From Hexactinellida sp. DTS-2022 (taxonomy: Eukaryota > Porifera > Hexactinellida): a stretch of DNA of 64,000 nt. A model generated the notes under the pieces. That model searched no databases. It saw only the letters and a program-made list of their open reading frames with translations, and was not told the origin of the DNA. The stretch spans positions 2,480,001 through 2,544,000 of the forward strand of contig JAPNXP010000004.1 in NCBI GenBank assembly GCA_028753945.1, in the 5' to 3' direction. A program made the position numbers and the translations under genes. Shown here piece after piece: positions 1 to 12,174 of the stretch. Numbering within the stretch: the first letter of the stretch is position 1; every line of letters begins with the position of its first letter.

Positions 1-919
1 CTGATACAACCCTGATAATGACCATAAAGTTATTTGAAATTATGTTTTAAAAGATGCATTATGTAGTCCTATGTAGTTAATGTGTCCAGAGATAAACAAT
101 GCAGAACAACCAAGTAACTTTATTTGCATATTTTGAATATTATGCTGAAATAGCTAGCAGTCGCTCGCAATATCGTTGACAATATAAAGAAACGTACAAG
201 ATGTCTAGAAGTAAAATGTGCTCTGAGAAATATTTGAGGCGCTGTGGTATTTTGAGGAGCCTATATGATACTCTAGAAGCCATATACACTTCAAAATCCC
301 TATCCGTGCTCTGTGGCCCGGAGGCTTCCTGTACCTCGAATTTGTACGGATCTGGGAAATACGATGGTTGGTGCACATGGAATTCCATAGTGCATTAACT
401 ATATTTTTCAAATTCCTTAAAAAATTAACACAGATATTTTTGGCGCGATGTAGATAATTTAAGATATGTATCTGGTATGTAATTTTGTCATTAAACTCCA
501 TTATTGATTAAATTTATTCATAGTTAGTTTTTCTTTACCCTAAAAGGGTGCCCAGATCTGGAAGATCCGGATGACGGAGGTAATAGTGTACTATGTGCTA
601 TCTCAAATTACAATGTGTTATTTTTGGAACTGTATTGAGCCTCTGGGTGCAACAATTTTCCGCTTTCAAGTTTACCCCGATTTTTTGCACATATTCCCTA
701 CCCAATGTTTGTTAAAGGGAGGTGCACATGCCTTCTCTGCCCCCCCCTAAATCAGTCCTGAGAGATGTAGAGATTTGCAATGAAAATATTGCATAGAAAG
801 GGTGAGATAACTCCGAATTTAGCCAAAACTATCTACACATTATAAAACTTAATTTTTCTTTGTATATATATATATATTTGTTTGTATGTAAATAGTGTAG
901 GCATTTCTATTACTCGTAT
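1..919. other. No recognised gene or element
   Basis: Both strands hold only short reading frames that overlap one another and resemble no family I know. No terminal repeat pair or tandem array was seen. Probably old degraded repeat or intergenic sequence. Confidence 0.4.
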
Positions 920-921
920 TA

Positions 922-1064
922 CAGTGCAACCTCGATTATCCGGACCCATTGGGATCGAACGAAAATGTCCGTATAAACTAAAGTCCGGATAATCGAGGTC
1001 ATTTGTATATAATAGTATAGGATTGGGATTTGGACCCATATCCGGATAATCGAGGTTTGCACTG
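922..1064. mobile_element. Pogo/Tigger-like MITE (143 bp)
   Basis: The ends are inverted copies: left CAGTGCAACCTCGATTATCC, right GGATAATCGAGGTTTGCACTG. TA lies directly outside both ends (920-921 and 1065-1066), as expected for the Tc1/mariner superfamily. The CAGTG..ACCTCGATTATCCGGA terminus is typical of pogo/Tigger elements. A second internal block of the terminal sequence lies near 984-1000. No coding capacity, so it is non-autonomous. Confidence 0.8.
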
Positions 1065-1084
1065 TAATTATATTTTCAAAGATT

Positions 1085-1353
1085 TGTGGTCTTACATACT
1101 TCCCCAGTTGAATAGTTAATGACAAAATATTCAAAATGTCTAATATCTTTACCTTGATAATGCTGCCATATTTTCGGACTCTAAATGTGAGATATAGTAG
1201 CTCAGCAATAACTTCGGAGCTATTTTTCGTCCTAAGTGGTAGGGCGAATATATATTTGCTCAGGTAGCAAATAACTACGAGTACATGTTTGTACCAGTGT
1301 ATTATACAGCCATTTGTAAATACGCTCCTAATCCTGGTCTGATGCAATTTCAT
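1085..1353 (-). mobile_element. Fossil integrase fragment, copy a (KRBA2/SCAND3-type)
   Basis: The minus strand encodes a stretch of an integrase core with the pattern CYLSKYIFALPLRTKNSSEV followed by a variant of the ELL..F..YG block. This matches the region just after the first catalytic aspartate in the integrase fossils at 12.7 and 15.5 kb. Only this part of the core is visible. It is broken and looks old. A Tigger-like MITE lies immediately beside it. Confidence 0.55.
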
Positions 1354-1359
1354 ACGCCT

Positions 1360-2720
1360 GAATCACAAATTATTGTTACCGTATAGGAGAGGATTCCAAA
1401 TTTTCGCGCTCCTAAATTCCAATTTTCCAAAAATCATACTCCAAAAGGAGCGTTTCGCGCTCCTGGATAATTCCTTGGTTTGTACCCTAACACATTTGGA
1501 GGCATATCTACGAATAGATCAATAAATATGTGCCAAGGTCTCTCAGGTGGAGAAATGGGCTGAAGTTCTCTATGCGGTTGTGGGATTTTGGAAGAAGAAA
1601 TTTGACAATGATGGCAAGACTTTACCTATACAGAGAAATAGTCAACTTCTAGAAAGTTCTGTAAATAATGATTATTAAATTTGGATAGTATATTAGTTAA
1701 TGTTTTTAAGAAATTAATAAGTGATATTATGTACATACGTCCATTGATTAGAAATGCAGTTGTACCCTATATACGGCGACAGATTAATCAATCTGTTTAT
1801 ACATTTTATCCCAGAAGCATCTTTTCAAGGATGGAAACAGACATTGCATTGATCCCGGGATGATCAATATGACAAGCTTCCAAGATTTGAGGAATTTCAG
1901 AAGTAAGAGGAAATTCGAAACGCTCCAAAGCCCCTCATTTGTTCGGAATAGTCTAGAAATAAAGTGAAGGACATATATACTGTCATCAAATACGTACATT
2001 CAAAATATCTCAAGGGCTCGATTAGCAACGAATATTTGTTAGCTCACATTGAGATGGTATAAATCCAAATGATAAATAATAATTTGAATTAGAATTTATG
2101 TTCTATTTATATAAATTGAATTAATTAAAAGAAAGATTAGTAAATGTTCCGAGTGCTATTTTGGATCATATACAGTTAATTAATCAATTTGCAACTTGTT
2201 AAAATTAGAATTTAATGAAACCAAATTTATTACATGGTAAAGAATCTCTCCTTCAGCATGAAAATGTGAAGCCTTCCGCCGGAAGTTTGCCCGGACATAT
2301 TTAGGTCCGTGTTGAATTTTGACCGGATTAGTTCCATCCAATAAGAACTGTAGCAAAATATAGTGTTCAGCAGAATTCATCTTCAGTTAAACAAAATTTA
2401 TAGAAAAGATATGAAAATGATTGTATAATATTCAAAACCGAAATATTTAGTGTAGAGGATCAATATACTACTATATACACTCTAGATGTAATTAACTATC
2501 CGAAAAAGGTATAACTAGTACGGTAGATGTTGTCATCTTCATGATGGCATACTATTGATGAAATATTATTTGTGCTAATTGTCATGATGTTGAAATAGGC
2601 TGATGTGAATTTTAGTAAAGCGTTGATCAATAAACTAAACATAAGGAATTCATACCAGTCTAAATTGAATCCTACTGAAATACAATTGAATACCAAGTTA
2701 ATAACAAATTGCATTACTAT
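1360..2720. other. Mostly unreadable; possible hAT-MITE scrap at 1395-1480
   Basis: A short segment around 1400-1475 has opposed GCGCTCCT and AGGAGCG motifs like those inside the hAT-type MITE at 18686-18867, so it may be a piece of that family. The remainder shows no protein family, tandem repeat or paired termini. Confidence 0.3.
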
Positions 2721-2725
2721 AAGAG

Positions 2726-2868
2726 GGGTATCAAGTTACGATAGATGTTGTACGTCCATGGTGGGTATCAAGTTACGATGGGTATCAAGTTACGATGAAA
2801 CAGGCTTACTATAGTACTATTTTCAAAGGGAAAATGTTATGTGATCGAATACTTTTGTCCGGATACAG
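2726..2868. repeat. Short tandem repeat and an orphan mariner-like terminus
   Basis: The 17-bp unit GGGTATCAAGTTACGAT occurs three times between 2726 and 2796, the last two copies adjacent. About 50 bp downstream, 2844-2868 reads CGAATACTTTTGTCCGGA then TACAGTA, the reverse of a common Tc1/mariner terminus (TACTGTATCCGGACAAAAGT). I could not find the partner terminus, so this is a single end only. Confidence 0.4.
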
Positions 2869-2879
2869 TATACTTGTTA

Positions 2880-3245
2880 CATTGATCTAAATCGTAAATA
2901 GGCCTAAATAGTCAAATTTAACAATGTGACATGTAGTGATTACATCATCATGCGATGAGAAAGCATATTGGGAATCTGCTGTGGCCAACGTGTCCGCATC
3001 ATTAATGTACATGTTCCATTAAGTTTTCAGATATTTATATCTTAGTGGGCGCGAATTAAGTGTGATTAAGTGACTTTTCATGCTTTTCAAAATATGACAA
3101 TGACGTCACAACTAGGCGAGGTGTGAGAAATTTTGAGTGGAAACCTCAACTTGTTGGCGGGTGCCAAAAGTTACCCCTATATGCCAAAAATCACATTTGG
3201 AAACCGTACACTTTCTTCAATCAACTCGGAACATACAAACAAATA
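2880..3245 (+). repeat. Dispersed repeat, Helitron-associated family
   Basis: This segment shares long stretches with the reverse complement of 13620-13990 and with the plus strand of 27595-27760. Shared landmarks are TGATGCGGACACGTTGG (in inverse), the TTGTTGGCGGGTGCCAAAAG block and TCAATCAACTCGGAACATAC. In two of the other copies the repeat leads into a palindromic GCGAAGCG end with a CTAG|T terminus, so it is probably the body of a non-autonomous Helitron-like element. This copy lacks a clear 3' end. Confidence 0.5.
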
Positions 3246-3249
3246 TATT

Positions 3250-4478
3250 CATGGCTGACTACATTTATTGTCAACAAACCAAAATAGAATACATAATGAA
3301 ATTGTAAGCGATTGTCCGGAATTCCATTTATTTGCCTAGATACAATATTTTTAATGGTGACATTCAATTTATCCATAACCTATAGGACGATAAGACATCA
3401 CGAGTAAGTTACTGCTTCCAAAATCCTATTTCCACTAAAATTTCATTTAAAGTCACTGTGATATTCTTTCAACATTTTCTTACAAGGTTGGGAAGAATGC
3501 CATCTGAGATAAACCAAAAATCCATGAAGTCCCTTGTATACAAATTTCAAACCCATTTCGTTGACTAGTATTCTTTCAAGTTGTCAAGAAGACCTCATTG
3601 ATTTTCGCGATATGTCAGAGGAAAAAACACGTCAGAATTAGGCTTCCCATTTAAGTGGTTACTTGTTTACCAAGATGACTTCGCTATGTACGTTTTGCTC
3701 CGGCCCTCAGACGTGATCAGCTAATGCATGAGAATAAATCTTGGAAACCATTTACATTAAATTCAAGGCACCTCACATAGTACTTAAATCAAAAATGGTG
3801 GCGAAATTTTGAAATACGACACTCTTCTATCTCACAAATGAGAAATGCCATCCATGTACAAACATTTCCACGGAAAGACACAATATCCCGAGAGCCAAGG
3901 GTATTTTGAGCGCGCCAAACGTGAAATAATAAACAAACTTGAATCTAAATGAAGGGAAAAGGCATCAATCTTAGTGGAGAAAGTACCTGTCGCGAGTCCA
4001 GTTTGAAAAGAATCATTCCATCATTCCACAATTTCAATTACACCATTTGAAGCACTTTTTTATCCCAACTCTTCTTTCGGCTTTCGGTCATAGGGTTACG
4101 TTTGGAGATTGCTTCTGATGTTTACATGGACCAGGATCTAGAGTGTAAATAAATGAAATAAATGATGCAGCTACAGTTCCAGAAGCGGTCTAGAATCTTT
4201 ATAACTGGGCAGTCTCAACTCTCAAAGTTATTTTAGAATCAACTACTCATACATAGAGGACAGGATCAGCTTCTGCTGATTCATCTCCCATCTGAAATCA
4301 CTATATCGAAGATATATCATAACCGAGACACCATGAGACCCAGGATTCGAACTTAATTCTTTCTGCTCGCAACAGTTAATTGAATGTGCTGTATGTGGCG
4401 AGTTAACGAGCGGGATCCATTCTTATAAAGGGTGCAGAAGAAATGTCCACATGATCTGTGATAGAAGAGAGGTGAGGG
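3250..4478. other. No recognised feature
   Basis: About 1.2 kb without a convincing reading frame, paired terminal repeat or tandem array. Nothing could be assigned. Confidence 0.4.
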
Positions 4479-4486
4479 ATTAGGGC

Positions 4487-5046
4487 CATGCGCGGCACCA
4501 GGATTTCGAACGGGGGGGAAGAAAGGGGCAACCATATTTTCAGGGGGGCAGCTTTTCCATCTGTCAGAATTTATCTGAAAACAATGGAGCTACGATGAAC
4601 TTGTCATACTTACAAACTATCCAGGGATATAGGGACTCAATCGAAAATGCAGGGATTTATTTAAAATTGTATTTGATTATATATCCGTTACTAAACAAGA
4701 ATTGTTGTACAAATATTGTTATTCTTGAAGAAATAGTTATCATAATTTTTATTGAATTATTTGCTACTTTGGAGTGGGGCCATGCTAGTATTGGAGATAC
4801 ACGGTGACAATATGTATGTTTAGATTAAAATAGAGGGAGCTAAATTTTAGAGCTTCTAGAAATGTCCAGGGGAATGACTAAATTTCCAGGATTCTTGGCA
4901 TGAGTCCAGGGATTCGCCTGGGCAAAGTTATCACATATGATTTTAACTTGAGAATACCCTAAATTTCCCTCCTCCCCCCTTCGGGAGAGGCAGAATTTAA
5001 ACTAAGGGGGGCGGCTGCTCCCCTGTTCCCCCTCTGGCGCCGCGTG
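4487..5046. mobile_element. hAT-type MITE (560 bp)
   Basis: The 8-bp duplication ATTAGGGC lies at 4479-4486 and 5047-5054. The ends are inverted: CATGCGCGGCACCAG on the left and CTGGCGCCGCGTG on the right. The interior is non-coding with G-rich and C-rich runs near the two ends. Terminus and duplication length fit the hAT superfamily. A distantly similar GGCGC-type end occurs on the MITE at 50611-50907. Confidence 0.8.
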
Positions 5047-5054
5047 ATTAGGGC

Positions 5055-5980
5055 ACGCCCGAAGTCCGATTGTAAAACTCTTCAGAAGCTGAAATCAATA
5101 GAGCAGGACTAAACGAAACGAACAGAAAAAGCTTAATAAACGGTGCTACAATCTTCAGCCAAGATATTCAAGTCAACATATGTTCGAGATAAAGTCATTA
5201 TTGCGATAGAACGACCTGATATAATGAACTCCATAGCCAACGAAACTTAATGGGTGTAATGATGGACGTCAATGATGGGAATATACGATTGGAACGAAAA
5301 GATGGACAGTTAAACAATGAATACTCACGCAACCAATTTCAATATTGTTTTCATCAGTTAATAAACCTTCCACTGTTCCAGCCAATTTTAAATCTCAGAA
5401 AACTGGAATGAGGAACGCTTCTGTAAGCATAGTAGTAGGAGCTTTTTGTAGATGCTTCCATTGTAAAACTAACCGGTCCATTGTAAGAAATCATTTTGTA
5501 GTTTAGCACCAAAAGTCAAAAGGGTATGAAGTGCTGGAACTGCTCGGCTGTGATGTCTTAGCACTGCATGAATATGAAATAATTATTCCCTATTCTCAAG
5601 TATTTATAAAAAGCCTTTAGGTTTATAATAACTTGATATTAAAGGAAGCAGAAATAAAGCACAGGACTGGCGAAATCGATCAGGCCGGTCAGGCCAATAT
5701 CATTACCACTCATACTTCAGTATTAGGCGAGTCAAGCCCTCGCCTGATCACTTTATAATTGCTTCTGCCGGCCGTAAACGAGGTCACTGTCTAATATGTA
5801 CATCCGTTAATGACATTTACATATAAATAATGATTGTATACGTATGCAAATAATATTCACCTTAGACTATGCAACTTAATGGCATTATACATTGTGTACA
5901 ACAAAGTTGAATGCAAAATGTTGCATTTTGAATAATGTGCTTATTATTCATCAAACAATTAGTTGAGAAACGAAATGTAA
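5055..5980. other. No recognised gene; small inverted repeat near 5690-5760
   Basis: No protein family is visible. Around 5675-5760 there are short opposed motifs (GATCAGGCCGG, AGGCGAG..CTCGCCT) that may be an old hairpin element. No flanking duplication was found. Confidence 0.3.
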
Positions 5981-5982
5981 TA

Positions 5983-6169
5983 CAGTAGAGCCTCTGAATA
6001 ACGGACACCTTGGGACCGGAGTCGTTGTCCGTTATTTAGAGGTTGTTCGCTATTTAGAGGTTGCTTTTCTATTAGACATATGCTAAATAAATAAATCCGT
6101 GCCACGAGAGTTGTCCGTGATTTAGAGGTTGTCCGCTATTTGGAGTGTCCGTTATGGGAGGCTCCACTG
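5983..6169. mobile_element. Tigger-like MITE (187 bp)
   Basis: Left end CAGTAGAGCCTCTGAATAAC and right end (reversed) CAGTGGAGCCTCCCATAACG are inverted repeats, with TA on both outer sides (5981-5982 and 6170-6171). Internally the GTCCG(T/C)TATTTAGAGGTTG module is repeated several times. No coding sequence. Confidence 0.8.
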
Positions 6170-6533
6170 TAGTTCTAAACCTCAAAATTATTATTCCCCT
6201 TGTGAATTCAGAATATTCCCCCTTCAAATACTGATTGATCATTATTATTAAAACTAAATTATTTGTTTGCATTCGGTATGTCTGTCTGTCTGTCCAAAAT
6301 TAATTCCCAAATTCAAAACATATAAATCACGATGATAATATAGAAGGGTAAGTTGTTCAATCACATGCTGATAATAATAACAATAAATATAGGAAAATTA
6401 ATTCCCATGTCGAAATTAATATTGCTAACAACCTCATACTAAATGTATACTTTACTTACACGTTGCAAAAGTAAACACATTTAATAATTGTCGCAGCGGC
6501 CTGCTTCCAAAGATTATTAGATACAGTAGTGGC

Positions 6534-7186
6534 CAATTTAATTGCCCGAGAAATTTAATAAACTAATGGGATTTATTTGTTTTATTAATATTTAATATGA
6601 GCACCTTTGCTCATGACAACATTTGAAATTCGTATAGGCGTAGACTCAACTATTTTTGCAATTTTTTTGGATTTCTGGATATCTTTTCAACACTTGGACG
6701 ACAGATCTTATAACTTGGTAGTTGGTCGTGTAATCAATATTTAGTAAACGTCTTTTTACAATTGCCCAGAAGTTTCAATCGGTTCAATATCGGGAGAGTT
6801 ACCCGGTCACTCCGTTACCCTGATATTATTAGCTTCGAAATGCATCTGTTGGAAGTGTGGGACGGATTATCCAGTTGGAGAAATCCATTCCCATTAGGAA
6901 AGTGTTCTTTGAGCTGGATTTTATTTTGCTGTCGATAACGGTGATGTACTAGGCAGAATTCATCATACCTTAACATATATGTAATCCCCAGTACCTGCGC
7001 ATATTGAAGGAACCCCAAAACTTTATTTTGTCAGTATGTTTGACTAGCTGGTTGATATGTACTTGACCAATAGGGATTTTGCATCGATTATTATCACCGT
7101 CACGTGGTGCCCCTGAACAGCAAAATGCGATTCATTGGTGAGCTACAAAAATCTACAGAAAATAGACACTCAAAATATTTAGAACT
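6534..7186 (-). pseudogene. Tc1/mariner-like transposase remnant
   Basis: The minus strand carries scattered Tc1-type motifs over several frames. These are a block around 6815-7018 comparable to the segment between the first two catalytic acidic residues, a degenerate N-P-I-E-N region near 6785-6810 (SPDIEPIE), and a C-terminal end near 6600-6760 with VVQVLKRYPEIQKNCK and RISNVVMSKG that matches the usual ending of Tc1 transposases. The left terminus at 6534 begins CAGTAGTGGCCAATTTAATT next to TA. The 5' part is missing where a Helitron-like end begins at 7187. Multiple stops and frameshifts; inactive. Confidence 0.65.
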
Positions 7187-7300
7187 AGCGTGCTACGCTT
7201 GCTCGGTCGCTTAGCGACGAGTGGTTCTCCTTACAAAAAGAGTTTTCGAGGTTGTTGTGTGTTACACCGACTCTTCGTGCCTCGCGAAGGATAAAACTAT
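7187..7300 (-). mobile_element. Helitron-like 3' end
   Basis: Read on the minus strand, the sequence ends with the hairpin GTCGCTAAGCGAC, then about 17 nt, then CTAG followed by T. This is the usual Helitron 3' organisation (hairpin, short spacer, CTRR, host T). It abuts the truncated Tc1 remnant, which suggests insertion into that element. The 5' end was not located. Confidence 0.5.
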
Positions 7301-8193
7301 TTTTTTCAGAATGAAAGTATTTTGAATATTATCACTCTTGCCTGCCAACCTATGTGAGTGATACTTCTGCACGGGGGTCCAATTCACCAGTACATTGGAC
7401 AAAATCCACGGACACAAACAAAATATTTTCTCGCTCGATGCGCTCCCCCGTTTGTAGTTATTATTAGAAATTTTAGATTAAGATTTAGAAACCATTACAT
7501 AATATCTCACTTAATGGCTTTAGTGAATCCAATTCCTTAAATAAATTCAGTAGTATTGCATAACAATGTTATTGATTGAGACAACAATACTAAATAAAAA
7601 TTAGCATATAATCCAGAATATTTAAAATAATAATAAACAAATAATAGTAAATATAAATGAGCTTTGAATCCGAGATTATTTAAAATATAATAGTAAAGTA
7701 TAATAGTAAACACCCATAACATTAAAGTTGCTCTAACACACAAATAAAATTTAGGGTGTACGCAGTGGTGTTTTGCCAAAAAAAGAAGTAGGGAGGGCGC
7801 TTCCTTTTCAAATTTAGCATTTTCTTAGAAAACATAGGTGAAAACGGCCCCCAAAAAACATCACTGGGTTACGCGTACTCGCCACACAGTACAATGAGTA
7901 CGCGTACCACCAAATGCACTCCAACATACGCATACAACATAGTACGTACAGTAAATCATAAGTTAACTTTGTTAATCGTTAATCCTTTAACCAAAAAGTT
8001 AACTCCGTTAATCGCAAATCCTATAATTAGGTAAATGTAACGGAGGTTAACCATAAACCATTAAAGTTAATCTTAATTATACAAACACAACAAAATCAAC
8101 TTTTTGCTCGAAAACACCTAAAGTGCTAAACTATAAAATGAGCCTTTGTTGAGTCTTTTTAAGCTAAAGAATATACTAGAACAAACTTTGATA
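7301..8193. other. Unassigned, apart from one MITE
   Basis: The interior includes GTTAA-rich degenerate repeats around 7955-8085 (GTTAACTTTGTTAATCG and relatives). No protein family is visible. Confidence 0.3.
7763..7866. mobile_element. Short hAT-like MITE (104 bp)
   Basis: Inverted ends CAGTGGTGTTTTG and CAAAAAACATCACTG enclose a non-coding core. The flanks GGTGTACG and GGTTACGC are similar once a one-base indel is allowed, compatible with a decayed 8-bp duplication. Confidence 0.5.
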
Positions 8194-8571
8194 TACAGTC
8201 GACTCCACTTAATAGAGTCACCCAAGGGACCAGGTTATTTTGACCCGATTAAGAGGAGAGATCATTTAACCGTATTATTTTAAGTAAACTGTAATACGTC
8301 CTATAAATAATGTCAAATTTTAATCCCATTAAGCAGTTAAATCTATAAACCGGTGGTTCCACAGCCTACGTAACTATAGCCTATTCACGGTAAGAGTTTT
8401 ACATCACCATGGATTACTCCAAGTCTATTTTATAAACAAACCATAATTTTTAAATTTCATCTTATTACGATAATATAATATAGGATAACTATTGTAATTA
8501 CTTGACAATATTATTTACATTTTCTTACTAATTCCAATTAATACATATTTTTATGTGTCTTTCTTAGCAAT

Positions 8572-11500
8572 ATGCCAAATAGATGTAGTGTGGCCAACTG
8601 TTCCTCCAATTACGACGGCACTAATTACACTCCGGTGTTTGAAATGTTGAACCATTGGTCGAAAGAAGTGTAGGAGGAATGGCGAAGATTTCTCCATAGA
8701 AATGATGCATGGGAGTTGGTGAAAGTCTTCATCTGTGCGAAACATTTCAGTGATAATGATGTGTTACTTGACTTCTATATTCCCATGGGTGACGGTACAG
8801 TGAAGAAAGTTTCAAGAAAACCTGGTCTTCGAAAAAATGCCAAGCCCGTCAATCTACCTAACTGTCCTTCTTACTTACAAGGATCTTCTGAACATCCCAG
8901 GTTGTTTAGACCGAGATGAAATTGATATCCGGCATTTTCATCAAGCTCTTGAGTTGAGTCGTGAAAAACTTAAAAAGGAGAGCGAAACCTTTTCTGTTAA
9001 TGATATTGATGATATCGAGCTGAAGTTTTCGACATTTAATTTATCTGAAAAATGGATGTATATTCGCTCAAGTCAGACTACCTTGCATATTTTTAAGAAG
9101 TTACAATCTGGACCGCTACTGACCATGTCTCACCAGATTTGTATTGATGAGACTTTGCATGTGAGGTGTTTTGTAATTGAAGATGAAATTCCAACCCAAA
9201 TCACTCTCATTTCTGATATTCGTCAAATTTCTCAGTTAACTCAAGAGCTTGAGACACATCAACAAGATGCTATTGAGATTGGTATCAACAATGCTATCTG
9301 TTCAGTTAGATCTACCATAGAGAGATTGACAACTTGTCAAGAAGGAAGCATCTTCAATCGGCTACAATTTATTTTGTATCAACTTGAAAATTTGAAGGTT
9401 TCAAAGAACAACCGTCGTTATAATGTCTTAACTTTGGTTCTATCTCTCAAGGCTCAATTAATCTCTTCGGGTTGCTACCGATATCTGCAATCACTAGAAT
9501 GTATCTCTCTTCCTCATCGATCCACTCGTCGAAGGCTATATTCAAATATTGGCTTAGACACAAGTTTTATAGATTATCTGAAGGTTGCATGCAAAGACTT
9601 CAACAAATTCAAGAAACATGTTCTTCTCCAGTTAGACGAGATTCACGTAAGGTCTGATTATACCTATAAGGGGGTAAAATCTTTGGCTCCTCTTTTATAC
9701 AAACCGATTCAGCACATCCAGAAAACAGTTCATTTGAATCTCATTAAACTAAGACTGTCTTAGCTTTTCAAGTTACAAGCCTATTCACAAAGTTGTCATA
9801 AATTGTGAGACTTCTTCCATGTTGTAATGCAAAATCTTCTGACTTACTTCCAGTGGTAAAGCAAGTTATTATTGACATCGAGAAGTGTGGTCTTAAGGTA
9901 GTAGTAATTTGTACAGATTATTACCAACTAAATGTGAGTTTATTCAAGTCTCTAGCTGGTAGTGCAAGTTTACAGCTAACTTGCCCAAACCCATCAGACC
10001 CTACTAGATCAATTTTCTTGATGTTTGACCCAGTTCACATAGTGAAGTGTATCCGAAATAATTGGATAAATCAAAAGGATACCAATACAACCTTTACCTT
10101 TCGAACAATTGATCATTACTTTAGTGAAACTTTTCCTCATCACCTTTCAAACGCTTCATTCACAGATCTCAGAAATATTTACAAGTCCGAGCAATATTCA
10201 ACTGCTAAGATCGCTCATAAATTAACATCCAAAGTTGATTGGCCATCAGTTCTTGAAAGACAAAGTGTCCCATAGGCTCTTGCAGTTTGGGATCAGTCAA
10301 CATCCCAATGCGGTATTGTTGTTTAATCAAAGGAATAATATTTCAAACCAAACTTATCATTTCATTTCTCTCATTAACAGATTTTGGGAAATGTGCAAAA
10401 TACATAGTCCAGGCAAAGATATTCGCCTACGTGATCCTGATTTAAAGGTTTTCAAGCTTGAAGATTATCGTTTTGTGTTTTTTTCTAAGTTTGTTTCTTG
10501 GCTTCAGGATTGGAAGTGCTTTAGTTGTAGCGGGAGAGCAGGAAAGCTTAGCTCACAGACCTTTATTAGTTTAATTCACACTTGTCAAGTTATACCAAAA
10601 ATCGTTAACTATTTAACCAGCGATGAGTGTGGATTTTCTTACGTTTTGACAGGATTTCTACAAAACGATTCTCTTGAAAAACATTTGGTGTGTACAGATT
10701 AATGTCCGGTTGTAATTACAACATTTCTATCTGCCAAATTCTTGAGAGTGAACGTAGAATTAAACTCTCAAACATCTTAAAATTATACCGAGTTCAAAAC
10801 AGCAAATTTGAGACTTCGCTAAAGGAATTTGTTAAAACTTTCTCGTGTGATATGGAACCTGATACACACTGTTCTCTCTAATAGTCCACCAGTGGGCAAT
10901 TGGCCCAAAGTGGACTATTAGAGAATATGGACTATTACAGATATATAAATAGTTGATTTTGAAGAGTAAATAAGTGGACTATTAGAAAAGTGGACTATTA
11001 GAGAAGTGGACAATTAGAGAGAACAGACTGTAACGCTGAAACTCTCCAAACAGACCTGAGCGCTTACTCTTCGCTTCTCCACCAAAACTTCGATTTTTCA
11101 CCGATGACAGAAATTCGCCAGTCCTTGGCTTTCATTGCTGGATATGCTACACACAGTATTTGCAAGTCAAAATTATATTCGAAGAAAGTAATTTCCAATT
11201 CTACCACTTCAATATGTTATAACTGTGTGTCTTTACTCACACATGAAGAAAGTTTTGCCTTGGAGTGTGAAGATTCTGACTTGAATCTAATTCACTTAGC
11301 AGACCGAGGAGGACTTAAATATCCCTCTGATGAAGTTATCAATGCAGTCATAACTCTATGGAAAATCCTTTATAGAATTGAACAGGACAATTGCCTGATG
11401 AAACAATTTGTTACTGGTACCAGTAAAACTATACTAATCCAACTCTCAATTTCGAGGATAGAATTTGAGAGTTTTGATTTCTGGAGATTTGAATGCCCTA

Positions 11501-11658
11501 GTTGTCAAACACCATTCCTTTCTCATCTCAGCAAAATACTCTGTGCCGCTAGCAATTGTTTATTGAAGAATAAAGTTCGCAATTTAAAATCTAAAAGGAA
11601 CTTGGAAAAATTCCACGGTGGATCGAAGAGGAAACTACAAGAGTTACAATCTGAATAA
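8572..11658 (+). pseudogene. THAP-domain P-like transposase, copy C (decayed)
   Basis: Starts MPNRCSVANCSSNY, the first half of a C2CH THAP zinc finger, completed by VFICAKHF near 8720-8755. The catalytic core follows: QLDEIHVRSD (first Asp) near 9630, a CTDYYQLNV block near 9910 (second Asp), FDPVHIVKCIRNNW near 10025-10065, and a degenerate LEKHL in place of the LEHHFG of copy A near 10675. The C-terminal SLAFIAGYA and DRGGLKYPSD blocks follow. Breaks: a TAG at 8671, frameshifts near 8905, 9690, 10320 and 10690, a stop at 10273, and a 166-bp MITE between core and C-terminal part. The family role is to bind element ends through THAP and catalyse cut-and-paste; this copy cannot. Confidence 0.85.
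10865..11030. mobile_element. Tigger-like MITE inside transposase C (166 bp)
   Basis: Ends CACACTGTTCTCTC and (reversed) CAGTCTGTTCTCTC, with TA at 10863-10864 and 11031-11032. The module GTGGACTATTAGA recurs several times inside. It lies within the C transposase coding region, so it is younger than C. Confidence 0.8.
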
Positions 11659-11906
11659 TAGTTATTTTATGGTATGTATTGTAATCGTATACAGATAGTT
11701 TGTAATAAGAGAGACAATTATCACCGTTACCCACCTCTATTGCAGTAATATTCACTAAAATCCATTTAATATCAGGTAAATTAGATATGCTATATATTGT
11801 ATGTATTTTGCATGTAAGACTTGAAGTTATCCATGGTAAATACCGTGAATAGGCTATAGTTACGTAGGCTGTGCGGTGGTTCTATTAAGCGGAGTGGATT
11901 GTATAC

Positions 11907-12087
11907 CAGTGGACGACAAACTTACTTTTTCTGGTGGCTAAAGAATAAACATCACCCGGTTAAACAAACTTCTGAAGCCGTAAAACAACACTAATATAAA
12001 TAACAATAATCCAAAGAAAAGAAGGCTTTAGAAATACTTTTGGTGGCTGACCCAACAAACCACCTAATTTGTCGAACACTACTGTAT
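11907..12087 (-). mobile_element. hAT-like MITE, GTCGAGCACTG family, copy 1
   Basis: Ends CAGTGGACGACAAAC and GTTTGTCGAACACTACTG-like sequence are inverted. The internal landmarks TTTTTCTGGTGGCTAAAGAAT and CCACCTAATTTGTCG are shared, in reverse, with the intact copy at 59671-59933. No clean duplication at this site; it abuts the right end of the Tigger-like MITE. Confidence 0.6.
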
Positions 12088-12174
12088 AATAGTGTAAGAA
12101 ATAGCATTAAACTCGATGCTTTTTTCTTCTTCTTCACTTCAGCTTGATGAGCCTTGCCCAATAAAGAGGGGCTT

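Larger units (their letters stand above)
8360..11873 (+). mobile_element. P-like (THAP) transposon C
   Basis: The termini are perfect inverted repeats, CACAGCCTACGTAACTATAG at 8360 and its complement ending at 11873, with similarity continuing inward to the CCATGG block near 8407 and 11832. Nine bases, CGGTGGTTC, are repeated directly outside both ends (8351-8359 and 11874-11882); P elements duplicate 8 bp, so one base may belong to the target. The target is a Tigger-like MITE. The element is 3.5 kb and encodes one degraded THAP transposase. Confidence 0.88.
8196..11901. mobile_element. Tigger-like MITE split by P-like element C
   Basis: Left end CAGTCGACTCCACTTAATAG and right end (reversed) CAATCCACTCCGCTTAATAG form a TIR pair flanked by TA at 8194-8195 and 11902-11903. 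Without the inserted C element only about 190 bp remain, so this was a small non-autonomous element before C landed in it. Confidence 0.7.

Noticed and set aside
140-501. Overlapping 65-98-codon frames on both strands
   Set aside because: No family resemblance and no preferred strand; expected by chance.
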